Shown here: piece after piece, positions 7,736 to 16,830 of the stretch
How positions within the stretch are numbered: position 1 is the stretch's first letter
Layout of the letters: each line of letters opens with the position of its first letter
Assembly: GCA_963677015.1 (NCBI GenBank)
Contig: OY781533.1
Coordinates: forward strand, 1,550,001 to 1,614,000
Origin: G963556115 sp963677015
GTDB lineage: Bacteria > Planctomycetota > SZUA-567
Direction of reading: 5' to 3'
DNA length: 64,000 nucleotides
Made by a program: the position numbers and the translations under genes
The notes under the pieces: model-generated
Database searches by the model: none
What the model was told of the DNA's origin: nothing
Seen by the model: only the letters and a program-made list of their open reading frames with translations

Positions 7736-9667
7736 TTATTTATCTTTATTGTCTTCATCATCAACAACAGTAAAGTCGGCATCAACAACATCATCATTAC
7801 CACTTGAGGCAGATTGGCTGTTATCAGCTGTTGAACCTGATGCACCGGCTGAGGCAGCGTCAGCACCTGAGTTCTGCTCGTACATCTTCTGCGCCAAGCT
7901 ATGGCTTGCTTCTTCAAGTTTCTTGGTTGCGTCCTTGATCTCGTCAAGGTTGGTGCTGTCCTTAACCTTATCCAGGTCATTTATAGCACTTTCAATAGCA
8001 GAAATATCGGCTGCTTCAAGTTTATCCTTGTTCTCATCCAACATTTTGCGTACCTGGAAGACCATCTGGCTGGCCTGATTCTGCGCATCAACGAGATTCT
8101 TTGCCTCTTCATCTTCACGTGCATGCTCTTCAGCTTCTTTAACCATGCGCTTGATTTCATCTTCATTAAGGCCGGTACTGTCTTTAATAGTAATGCTCTG
8201 CTGTTTATTTGTTGCTTTATCCTGAGCGCTTACTGAGAGAATACCATTGGCGTCAATTTTGAATGTAACTTCTACCTGTGGTACTCCTCTTGGAGCTGCC
8301 GGGATGCCGTCAAGCTGGAATTTACCCAGTGTACGGTTATCCTTTGCCATCTTTCTTTCACCCTGAAGGACATGAATGTCCACAGCAGGCTGGTTATCAG
8401 CAGCGGTTGAGAACACCTCACTCTTCTCAGTCGGGATAGTTGTATTACGCTCAATTAGCGGAGTCATTACACCACCTAGAGTTTCGATACCCAGTGTAAG
8501 CGGAGTTACATCAAGCAGAAGGACATCATTAACGTCTCCAGTAAGAATACCACCCTGGATACCTGCACCAACCGCAACAACTTCATCCGGGTTTACACCA
8601 CGGTGAGGATCTTTGCCGAAAATTTTCTTAACCATTGACTGCACGGCAGGGATTCTGCTGGAACCACCTACAAGTACTACTTCGTCAATTTGACTTGCAC
8701 TGATTGCGGCATCTTTAAGGGCACTCTCACAAGGACCTTTACAACGGTTTATCAGGCTGTCACATAGCTCTTCAAATTTAGAACGTGAAAGTGTCATCTG
8801 AAGGTGCTTAGGCCCTGAGGCATCTGCGGTGATATACGGAATATTGATATCGGTTGTAGTTGCTGATGAAAGTTCACATTTCGCTTTTTCCGCACTTTCT
8901 TTCAGACGCTGCATTGCCATTGGGTCATTTGAAAGGTCAACACCCTGATCTTTCTTGAATTCCGCTATAATCCATTTGATAAGGGCTTCATCAAAATCAT
9001 CACCACCTAAGTGGGTATCACCATTTGTTGACAGTACTTCAAATACACCATCGCCAACATCAAGAATTGATACATCGAAGGTACCGCCACCGAGATCGAA
9101 TACAACAATTTTTTCATTTGATTTTTTATCTAAACCGTAAGCAAGAGAGGCGGCAGTAGGCTCGTTTACAATTCTCTTTACTTCAAGCCCTGCGATTCTT
9201 CCGGCATCTTTGGTCGCCTGACGCTGTGAGTCGTTGAAGTAAGCTGGTACGGTAATAACTGCTTCAGTTACAGTTTCACCGAGATAATCTTCAGCGCAAC
9301 TCTTCAAATATTGAAGAACCATAGCTGAAATTTCTGGTGGAGTGTATTCTTTGCCAGCACATTCAACCTTTACAAGATCGGTTGAACCTCCGGTAATCTT
9401 ATATGGAACCATTTTTTCTTCACTGCCGACTTCATTGTGTCTGCGTCCCATAAAACGTTTGATTGAGTAGATAGTGTTATCTGGGTTGGTAACAGCCTGA
9501 CGCTTGGCTAGCTGTCCTACCAGTCTTTCACCATCTTTGGTAAATGCTACAACAGATGGCGTTGTTCTGCTACCTTCTTTGTTTGGGATAACCTTTGATT
9601 CACTGCCTTCCATTACAGTAACGCATGAATTGGTTGTTCCAAGGTCAATACCAATTATTTTGCCCAT
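7736..9667 (-). CDS. dnaK: Chaperone protein DnaK (Hsp70)
   Basis: DnaK is the ATP-driven Hsp70 chaperone that binds exposed hydrophobic peptides. The 643-residue length is standard. The ATPase domain starts IGIDLGTTNSCVTVMEG and contains VPAYFNDSQRQATKDAG, the DLGGGTFDVS phosphate loop and the GGSSRIPAV signature. The linker DVLLLDVTPLTLGIET joins the substrate-binding domain (about 390-500), and the helical lid and acidic tail VVDDEDNKDK follow. AAAGGAG precedes the ATG. grpE and dnaJ are not adjacent, and no CIRCE element is visible upstream. Confidence 0.98.
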   Translation of the reverse strand: MGKIIGIDLGTTNSCVTVMEGSESKVIPNKEGSRTTPSVVAFTKDGERLVGQLAKRQAVTNPDNTIYSIKRFMGRRHNEVGSEEKMVPYKITGGSTDLVKVECAGKEYTPPEISAMVLQYLKSCAEDYLGETVTEAVITVPAYFNDSQRQATKDAGRIAGLEVKRIVNEPTAASLAYGLDKKSNEKIVVFDLGGGTFDVSILDVGDGVFEVLSTNGDTHLGGDDFDEALIKWIIAEFKKDQGVDLSNDPMAMQRLKESAEKAKCELSSATTTDINIPYITADASGPKHLQMTLSRSKFEELCDSLINRCKGPCESALKDAAISASQIDEVVLVGGSSRIPAVQSMVKKIFGKDPHRGVNPDEVVAVGAGIQGGILTGDVNDVLLLDVTPLTLGIETLGGVMTPLIERNTTIPTEKSEVFSTAADNQPAVDIHVLQGERKMAKDNRTLGKFQLDGIPAAPRGVPQVEVTFKIDANGILSVSAQDKATNKQQSITIKDSTGLNEDEIKRMVKEAEEHAREDEEAKNLVDAQNQASQMVFQVRKMLDENKDKLEAADISAIESAINDLDKVKDSTNLDEIKDATKKLEEASHSLAQKMYEQNSGADAASAGASGSTADNSQSASSGNDDVVDADFTVVDDEDNKDK

Positions 9668-10163
9668 TATTATCTCCTTTATTGATGTTATATAGCAATT
9701 AACTATTTAAATGATGTCATTATTACAAAATTTTAAAAACATTAATATATTTGCAATAACTGTTCCAGAAAATCAATTCTTGAGTATGTTGATATTTAAA
9801 TGATTATTGTATAGGTGTTTATGATGAATGCTGATTTATTTTATTACAATGAAATCAGTAATTTATGCCGTAGTTAATTAGTTTTCTGTCAAATTGACAA
9901 AAGAGTATTTCCAGTAAACAAAGGTTGGTAATTAATATCTTTCTTTGTTTGGCAGCTCTTTGAGTATATAGCTGTCAGAGCGGTATTTTGTTTGAAAAAA
10001 AACCTTACTGTGTTATATTTTAGTATAGAATAAATATGTATCAAAAGATATCAATTCGTACCTGATAAATTAGCCTTAATTTAAAAGCTGTAAATGTATT
10101 GTGTTTGTGTGTTGATTTGGGGGCTTTGGGTGTATAGGTTTTTATTGGGTTGGGAGATGTGTA
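9668..10163. other. 496-bp divergent intergenic region between dnaK and the histidine kinase gene
   Basis: This AT-rich stretch holds the leaders and promoters of two divergent genes. I see no ORF with coding character and no RNA gene. The dnaK side has an AAAGGAG ribosome site but no CIRCE repeat and no recognisable sigma-32-type sequence. The kinase side has a possible sigma-70 promoter at 9992-10019. A loose inverted repeat (GCTCT near 9955 and AGAGC near 9977) is too weak to interpret. Confidence 0.5.
9992..10019 (+). promoter_or_regulatory. Possible sigma-70 promoter of the histidine kinase gene
   Basis: TTGAAA at 9992-9997 and TATATT at 10014-10019 are separated by 16 bases. This would leave a leader of roughly 140 bases before the start at 10164. 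It rests only on match to consensus in an AT-rich region. Confidence 0.4.
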
Positions 10164-12116
10164 ATGTTTCTGGAGTATACACTAGGCGGTATTATTGTCA
10201 TTCTACTATTATTTATTGTTTACCAACGTTGGAGTGGTGCCAAAAAATTTATACAGGATGGACAGGATAAAATTTATTATACTCTCTTTATGGGGTTTGA
10301 CAGCCCATTATTGCTGTTGAGTTGGGTTTCAGGGACAAAATTCAGAGTAGTTCTTTATAATCATGCAGCGGAGAGGCTTATTGGTTCTAAACCAGCATTT
10401 TTTGATTTTGATGAGTTCTTTTTCTTTACATATACAAACGTGAAAATAACAGATTTTATTTCAGATATTGCTCCGGGATCAAACGAAGTGATAAATGTCA
10501 GGCTTAAGAAATCGGAAAGAGTACAGCGTTTTGAACTGATAATTCAAAAGTTGCCCGCAGGAGGCGGAATTTTCATTGCTTTAAATGATAAGCAGGATGA
10601 GGAAGATCTGCTGGTAAAGCTCAGGGAGAGTCAGTATGCGTTTGAAATGGCCTCAGAAACCGGCAATGTCGGTTTTTTTGAGTACGATATGGATAGTAAA
10701 ATTCTGACAGGTTCCAAACAGTTTTTTGTTAATATGGGAATTGGCAGCTTAAGTGATGAAATAGCCTTCGATGAGTTGAAAAAATTGGTTAAGTTTGGTA
10801 ATTATGATGAAATACGCCGTAAAGTTGAGCCTGTCCTTAATGGTGACACCGACACATGTTCGGTTGAAATGCAGGTAAAACAGGAGCATGGTAATAATCT
10901 CTGGCTGAGGCTTGATGTGAAAGTAAGGTCGCAGGATGAAAAACAACGAGTTAAAAAGTTTGTAGGTGTGGTTATTAATATTGAACCTCAGAAAAAAATG
11001 AGCCTGAAGCTGGAGGAATATTCACGGAATTTTGAGCTTATCATGCATAATTCACCCGATGATATTTATGCTAAAGATTCCGAATATAATTTTATGTGGT
11101 ATTCTGACTCTATTGCTGATGAGTATGGCCTGAAAAATCATGACGATCTCATAGGAAAAGATGATTTTTATCTTCATTCGGAACCTCTGGCACTGGAGTT
11201 CAGGTCACTGGAGAAACTTGTTATTGAAGATGGAAGGTCTATTGTAAATTATGAGCAGTCTCATTATCTGGCTGACGGGTCAACAAAATGGGTGTTATCA
11301 ACAAAGGTCCCGCTGGTGGCTAAAGATGATACTGTTGTCGGATTATTGGGCATTAATAAAGATATTACCAGTTTTAAGAAGGCTCTCAATGCACTCAATG
11401 AATCACAGCGTATTCAGTCATTAACAACCTTGACACTTGGTATTGCACATGAGTTTAATAATGCGATTAATGGAATTATAGGCTTTTCGGGTATTTTGGA
11501 AAAAAGCGATAATCTTACTGGTTCGGAAAAGGAGTATGTCGCTTATGTACTGGAAAGTGCATATTACTGTGAAAAAATAGTTAAGCATATGATAGATTTT
11601 GTACGGCGTGATCAGCAGCATGATACACTCATTGATATTCATAATTTACTGGAGGAGATTGTTAATTATCTGGGGCTGTCGGTCTTTGGCCGGATTCGCC
11701 TTGATTTGTCACTAAATGCAGGTTCTTTCCGGGTTATGGGGGATGTGTCGCAGCTGGAGAGTATGTTTATTAACCTGCTGGTTAATGCGAAAGAGGCGGT
11801 GCGCGAGTCGGGTAATATCTGTATTGAAACCAAAAACATATCTATTCAGGAGGTTGGAAAAGATAATATTGATTTACACGATCTAAATGTTAGTGAATTA
11901 TTGCAGATAAAAATAATAGATGACGGGGTGGGGATTTCATCATTGCATAAGGATAAGATCTTTGAACCGTTCTTTACGACCAAGAAAAACGGTGAAAGTA
12001 TGGGGGTTGGGCTTCCGGCAGTTTTACGTATTATTACTGAGCATCATGGAATTATTACTGTAGACAGTGAATTCGGGCAGGGGACTTGTTTTACCGTGAC
12101 GCTGCCGGCATTATAA
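10164..12116 (+). CDS. PAS-domain sensor histidine kinase
   Basis: This 650-residue kinase has one N-terminal transmembrane helix (about 8-21), then a PAS-like segment near 50-140, a second PAS (about 155-275), a third, better-defined PAS (about 285-405), and a transmitter. The phosphoacceptor is His429 in GIAHEFNNAINGIIGF. The catalytic domain has the N box NLLVNAKEA (537-545), DDGVGI (586-591) and FEPFFTTKK; the last glycine box is MGVGLP. The large HPK4-like dimerisation box (HEFNN) is typical of NtrB-like kinases. It has no receiver domain, and no response regulator lies beside it, so it is an orphan. GGGAG precedes the start. Confidence 0.9.
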   Translation: MFLEYTLGGIIVILLLFIVYQRWSGAKKFIQDGQDKIYYTLFMGFDSPLLLLSWVSGTKFRVVLYNHAAERLIGSKPAFFDFDEFFFFTYTNVKITDFISDIAPGSNEVINVRLKKSERVQRFELIIQKLPAGGGIFIALNDKQDEEDLLVKLRESQYAFEMASETGNVGFFEYDMDSKILTGSKQFFVNMGIGSLSDEIAFDELKKLVKFGNYDEIRRKVEPVLNGDTDTCSVEMQVKQEHGNNLWLRLDVKVRSQDEKQRVKKFVGVVINIEPQKKMSLKLEEYSRNFELIMHNSPDDIYAKDSEYNFMWYSDSIADEYGLKNHDDLIGKDDFYLHSEPLALEFRSLEKLVIEDGRSIVNYEQSHYLADGSTKWVLSTKVPLVAKDDTVVGLLGINKDITSFKKALNALNESQRIQSLTTLTLGIAHEFNNAINGIIGFSGILEKSDNLTGSEKEYVAYVLESAYYCEKIVKHMIDFVRRDQQHDTLIDIHNLLEEIVNYLGLSVFGRIRLDLSLNAGSFRVMGDVSQLESMFINLLVNAKEAVRESGNICIETKNISIQEVGKDNIDLHDLNVSELLQIKIIDDGVGISSLHKDKIFEPFFTTKKNGESMGVGLPAVLRIITEHHGIITVDSEFGQGTCFTVTLPAL

Positions 12117-12125
12117 TTCCTGCGA

Positions 12126-13430
12126 CTATTTCCGATTCTCAAGAATACCGGATAAGGCTTCTATTGTTCTGCCGGCGCAGCCTTTGCGGGTGAGCAGGGC
12201 TTCTCTGCCGGCTTTTGCCATTGCCGCAGTTTGTTCCGGGTGCTCCAGCATTACTGTAAACGCCTGTCCCAGCAGCTCCGACTTTTCTTCAATTCTGATG
12301 CCTTCGGCGTTTTTAAGGACTTCAACAGTATCGGTAAAATTATAATAGCTGGGGCCAATTACCGTCGGTTTTCCCAATCCGCAGGGTTCAAGCATATTCT
12401 GCCCGCCGTGATCAATAAAGGATCCGCCGATAAATACAATATTTGCCGCATTGTATAATTCAGAGAGTATTCCCATCTTGTCAATCAGAATAATTTCAGA
12501 ACGCTCGGTGTTTATGGTATTATCAAGTGTTTCCAACTCAGTGTAGCGCAGTGTTTTGCCATAAGCACAGCATTCGGCATATACTTCGTCAAAACGCTGA
12601 GGATGGCGTGGTACAATTATCAGAAGCAGGTTGGAAACTTTTTCTCTTGCTGTTGCGTATGCGTCGAGAAGATATTTCTCTTCTGGGGAGTGGGTGCTTC
12701 CAGCCATTATGATTTTAGTATTGAAGTCGGCCTTGAACTGTGCCCGGTACTTTTGCTCCGCCTGAGAATCAGGTTCGGTAGGGATTGCATCATATTTGAC
12801 ATTTCCCAGAACTTTGATTTTAGATTCATTAACTCCAATTGATCTGAAACGTTCCGCATAGGTCGAATCCTGAGCCAGCCATAAGTCCGGTAGCTTAAGC
12901 ATCTGTCTCAGGACAGGAAACCAGTTATATTTCCGGTAGGTTTCAGCACTTTTCTCAGTAATGCGTCCGTTTGCAATAATAAGCGGTATCGCATTTTCGC
13001 TGGTAAGCGAGAGGAAGTTTGGCCAGATTTCAAGTTCCATCAAAATTATAGCAGTCGGACGAACAGCGGTGAGGAAACGCTTTACCCACAGTGAAAGATC
13101 AAGTGGGAAGTAGGTAACAGCAAGATCGGAATAGCGCTTATTGGCTACTTCACGTCCTGTTGCAGTGCTGACCGTTAGATGTATATCCCAATCCGGAAAT
13201 TTGCAGGAAAACTCGTGAATTATCGGAGCAGCAGCAACAACTTCACCTACAGACACCGCATGTATCTGCAGACATTTTTTTTCAGAGTTACGGCGTGGAA
13301 CTTTTCCGAATTTTTCCTGTACTTTATTGCCGTATTTACCTGTACGGAATTTGTGATTAAGGATATAGGGTAACAATGTAAAAAGGTACGCTATATCGGT
13401 GAGTATTCTCCAGATTTTTGTGCTTATCAT
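12126..13430 (-). CDS. waaA: 3-deoxy-D-manno-octulosonic acid transferase WaaA (KdtA)
   Basis: WaaA transfers Kdo from CMP-Kdo to lipid IVA on the cytoplasmic face of the inner membrane. The 434-residue product has an N-terminal membrane anchor (about 8-22), the GT30 N-terminal domain with HAVSVGEVVAAAPII and LMELEIWPNFL, and a GT-B C-terminal half with NVKYDA, AGSTHSPEE, VPRHPQRFDEV and GGSFIDHGGQNMLEPCGLGKPTVIGP. ATG at 13430 is preferred to the TTG one codon earlier. The gene is 26 bases downstream of secA on the same strand and converges with the histidine kinase gene. Mono- or bifunctionality cannot be told from sequence. Confidence 0.95.
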   Translation of the reverse strand: MISTKIWRILTDIAYLFTLLPYILNHKFRTGKYGNKVQEKFGKVPRRNSEKKCLQIHAVSVGEVVAAAPIIHEFSCKFPDWDIHLTVSTATGREVANKRYSDLAVTYFPLDLSLWVKRFLTAVRPTAIILMELEIWPNFLSLTSENAIPLIIANGRITEKSAETYRKYNWFPVLRQMLKLPDLWLAQDSTYAERFRSIGVNESKIKVLGNVKYDAIPTEPDSQAEQKYRAQFKADFNTKIIMAGSTHSPEEKYLLDAYATAREKVSNLLLIIVPRHPQRFDEVYAECCAYGKTLRYTELETLDNTINTERSEIILIDKMGILSELYNAANIVFIGGSFIDHGGQNMLEPCGLGKPTVIGPSYYNFTDTVEVLKNAEGIRIEEKSELLGQAFTVMLEHPEQTAAMAKAGREALLTRKGCAGRTIEALSGILENRK

Positions 13431-13456
13431 CAAGATATAACTTTCGGCAATGTAAA

Positions 13457-16400
13457 TTATTTACGTCCGCAACAGCGTTTATATTTTTTCCCGCTGCCAC
13501 ATGGGCAGAGGTCATTTCCGCTTATTTTTTTGTTGTTAACTATTGTAAGCGGTTTTGACGCTTCACCGGCATTGGCTCCCTTGCTTGCAGCAGTTTCGGC
13601 CAGTTCATCAAAGTCATCATGAATGGTTTCGGAGACATCAACCTGATCTTCCAGTTCCATCTCCTGAACCGGCGTAATCTTCATTATAAGTTGTGCCACT
13701 TCAGCTTCCAGAGACGCCCACATCTCCTCAAACAGGGCAAAACCTTTGACTTTATACTGGATTTTTGGATCTTTCTGTGCGAAACTTTCCAGGTGTATGC
13801 CTTCACGGAGGATATCCATTGCGTAAAGGTGATCCATCCACTTGCGGTCAATTGTCTCAAGTAGCAGAAGTTTTTCCAGCAGGCGCATATTTTCAATTCC
13901 GACCAGTGCTTCTTTTTCATCGTAAGCTGCTTCTAACTTATCAAAGAGCATATTGAGCAGGGACTGGTCGGCATCAAACTGCTTGCTGGAGGCTTCGACA
14001 ATTTCATCCTCGGTGACGTTAATCATGAAATCTTCAAGCATGAAGTCCATAATATGATGGTGCTCGTAATTAACAGAGTCGGCAAGAAGATCATTTACAC
14101 GCTGTTCAATGTAATTTTTACAGAAATCAAGCATTGACTCTTTGAGCTCGTTATCTTCAAGCCATGCCTGACGCTTTTCATAAATAACCAGACGCTGATT
14201 ATTCATTACTTCATCATATTCAAGAACATTCTTTCGAGCTTCGAAGTTTCGTTCTTCAACCTTGAGCTGAGCTTTTTCAACCGAACGGCTGACGATCTTG
14301 CTTTCTATCGCTTCTCCGTCTTTCAGACCGGCCCACTGCATGAACTGCCGTGCTTTATCCGGTGCAAATCGGCGCATAGTGTCATCCTCAAGCGAGAGGA
14401 AGAAGCGACTGGAACCGGGGTCTCCCTGACGTCCGGAACGACCTCTGAGCTGGTTATCAATACGTCTGGCATCATGCCTTTCGCTACCGACAATATGCAG
14501 ACCACCCAGACCGGCAACGTTATCACATAGCTGTGGCCCGGTAATTCCCAGTTCTTCATAACGCTTCTGAAGAAGTTTTTTCAACTCCTCGGTTGCTGCT
14601 CCTGCGGCTTTGGCATTCAAGTAGTGTCCAGCCCAGGTCTTGATCAGTATTTCTTCCAGCTCACTCTCACTGACCCCGTCAAATTTAAGATCTTTTGGCG
14701 CCAGTCCCCATTTTTGCCAGTATTCCAGTAATTCTGACTGTTCGAAAGTGCCAAGTTTGATATCGGTACCACGACCTGCCATATTTGTAGCGACAGTAAC
14801 CTGTCCCAACTGGCCGGCGCGTTCAACTATTTCCGCTTCACGCTGGTGATGTTTGGCATTGAGCACTTCGTGTTTTATGCCGCGAACTTTCAGGCTTTCC
14901 GATACAATTTCAGAATGTTCGATTGAAACAGTACCGATAAGAATTGGTCTGCCTGTGCGGTGAACTTCCAGCACATGATCGGCGATTGAAGTGTATTTAT
15001 CTTTGAGCGAACCGAAGATAAGATCGGGGTAGTTTATGCGTTTTAGCGGTCTGTTGGTAGGAATTGAAACAACACCAAGGCTGTAGATATTCATGAATTC
15101 CTTGGCTTCGGTAAGAGCGGTACCGGTCATACCTGCAAGCTTGCCATAGAGTTTGAAGTAGTTCTGGAAGGTGATGCTGGCGATTGTCTGTGATTCTGAT
15201 TTTATCTTCAGACCTTCTTTTGCTTCCACCGCCTGATGCAGGCCATCTGACCAGCGTCTGCCTTCGAGTACACGTCCGGTAAACTCGTCTACAATATGTA
15301 CCTGTCCATCTTCACTTACAATATAATGAACATCTTTTTTATAAAGTGCATGTGCTTTGAGAGCGTTGTCGATGAAATGCGGCATATCCATATTCGCACC
15401 GGAGTATATATCGTCCATGCCGAGAACCTTCAGAACATTCTGGGTGCCTCGTTCTGTCAGTTTGACCGAATGGTCGCGCTCAGAGTATATGTAGTCGCTT
15501 CCTGATTCCGCTTCTGCTTCAACACGGGCATTTTCTCGCTGTAAGCCTTTTTTCATGTGTTTTTCAATGATGATTTCAAGGTCATTCATCTCAAAACCCT
15601 TGAGTTTTCTCGCTGCAGCGTCTGCAACAAAGTATTTATCGGTGCTTTCATTGGTCGAACCGGAGATAATCAGCGGAGTTCTGGCTTCATCAATAAGGAC
15701 GCTGTCGACTTCGTCAATGATGGCAAAGTTACGGGAGCGTTGTACCTGCTCTTCCGCTCTTACTTTTAGATTATCTCTAAGATAATCGAATCCGAATTCG
15801 TTATTTGTGCCGTAAACAATATCGCTCATATAAATCGGGATGCGTTCTGAAGAGCCCATATGAGACTGTATCGCCCCAAGCTCTATATCCAGAAAACTGA
15901 ACAGGCGTTTATTGTACTCAGCGTCACGGGCGGCAAGGTAGTCATTGACTGTAACGACCTGTACACCCATAGATCTGGGTATTATACGTAGTGGAAGGCG
16001 ATAGGTTACATCCTCCGGATCCGGGATGAGGGTATCTGCCTGGCTCCAGACTTCATTGCCTTCGTCATCGTAATGGAGAACATATGGTTTGAAAATCCAT
16101 TTATTAATATCGTCGCCCTGGTGCTTTTTGGCCATTTCCACCCAATCCGGATGCGGACGAAGAGCATTCAAGTATGATGGAAGGGTTGCGACCAGAGTTT
16201 TACCTTCACCGGTTACCATTTCGGCAATTTTACCCTGATGAAGCACAATACCACCAAGAATCTGCACATCAAAGTGTGCAAAATATGGTATATCTGCCGT
16301 TTCTGGAATATATTGAAACTTTCCTCCGGTAAAACTTATACGTTCATAATTACTCTTGATGATCTTGCCTTCACCTTCAACCCGGTGGTTCGCTTCACGA

Positions 16401-16639
16401 CATACGGCGTAGGCTTCCGGCAGGATGCTGTCTTCGGTCTCTCCCTGCAGCAGTCTTCTGCGAAATTCATTGGTTTTTTCGGTTAGCTCTGTATCTGAGA
16501 GTTTTTTTATGTCTTTCCAGGCTTCATTAACCTGTTCAACAATTGGCCATAGTTCTTTTAGTTCTCTTTCATTTGCGGTTCCAAAGACTTTACCTACAAC
16601 TTTTGAAACCCCTTCAAGTACTGATTCTGTAATTCCCAT
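13457..16639 (-). CDS. secA: Preprotein translocase ATPase SecA, with insertions
   Basis: SecA drives secretory proteins through SecYEG with ATP. The P-loop TGEGKT is at 143-148, VTVNDYLAARD at 229-239, DEVDSVLIDEARTPL follows, and GSERHDARRIDNQLRGRSGRQGD marks the second ATPase domain. The C-terminus has the zinc-binding CPCGSGKKYKRCC that contacts SecB or ribosomes. At 1060 residues it is about 150 longer than the usual protein. Two insertions are plain against the E. coli protein: about 28 residues near 90-118, before HFDVQILGG, and about 60 near 161-223, between YLNAL and the VTVNDYLA strand. AGGAT precedes the ATG. Confidence 0.97.
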   Translation of the reverse strand: MGITESVLEGVSKVVGKVFGTANERELKELWPIVEQVNEAWKDIKKLSDTELTEKTNEFRRRLLQGETEDSILPEAYAVCREANHRVEGEGKIIKSNYERISFTGGKFQYIPETADIPYFAHFDVQILGGIVLHQGKIAEMVTGEGKTLVATLPSYLNALRPHPDWVEMAKKHQGDDINKWIFKPYVLHYDDEGNEVWSQADTLIPDPEDVTYRLPLRIIPRSMGVQVVTVNDYLAARDAEYNKRLFSFLDIELGAIQSHMGSSERIPIYMSDIVYGTNNEFGFDYLRDNLKVRAEEQVQRSRNFAIIDEVDSVLIDEARTPLIISGSTNESTDKYFVADAAARKLKGFEMNDLEIIIEKHMKKGLQRENARVEAEAESGSDYIYSERDHSVKLTERGTQNVLKVLGMDDIYSGANMDMPHFIDNALKAHALYKKDVHYIVSEDGQVHIVDEFTGRVLEGRRWSDGLHQAVEAKEGLKIKSESQTIASITFQNYFKLYGKLAGMTGTALTEAKEFMNIYSLGVVSIPTNRPLKRINYPDLIFGSLKDKYTSIADHVLEVHRTGRPILIGTVSIEHSEIVSESLKVRGIKHEVLNAKHHQREAEIVERAGQLGQVTVATNMAGRGTDIKLGTFEQSELLEYWQKWGLAPKDLKFDGVSESELEEILIKTWAGHYLNAKAAGAATEELKKLLQKRYEELGITGPQLCDNVAGLGGLHIVGSERHDARRIDNQLRGRSGRQGDPGSSRFFLSLEDDTMRRFAPDKARQFMQWAGLKDGEAIESKIVSRSVEKAQLKVEERNFEARKNVLEYDEVMNNQRLVIYEKRQAWLEDNELKESMLDFCKNYIEQRVNDLLADSVNYEHHHIMDFMLEDFMINVTEDEIVEASSKQFDADQSLLNMLFDKLEAAYDEKEALVGIENMRLLEKLLLLETIDRKWMDHLYAMDILREGIHLESFAQKDPKIQYKVKGFALFEEMWASLEAEVAQLIMKITPVQEMELEDQVDVSETIHDDFDELAETAASKGANAGEASKPLTIVNNKKISGNDLCPCGSGKKYKRCCGRK

Positions 16640-16765
16640 TTATTTTTATCCTGTTAATAATAGGTATATCGTTATAATATAGCAGATAATATTATATGAT
16701 TTATCAGGGTGTGGTCAACTATTTTCATAATTAGTCTGGATTTGACAATTTTGTTGGCAGAAACA

Positions 16766-16799
16766 GTTCAGGACTGCCGTATAAATGGCAGTCCTGAAC
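16766..16799 (-). terminator. Hairpin downstream of pgi
   Basis: GTTCAGGACTGCC at 16766-16778 pairs exactly with GGCAGTCCTGAAC at 16787-16799 around an 8-base loop, 32 bases past the pgi stop. The stem is strong, the U-run after it weak. Confidence 0.7.
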
Positions 16800-16830
16800 A
16801 TAGTTAACTGAAAATATATGGTTTAATAAT

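Noticed and set aside
9940..9985. Possible CIRCE or other inverted repeat upstream of dnaK
   Set aside because: Only a 5-base match (GCTCT/AGAGC) with mismatching surroundings; not the CIRCE sequence.
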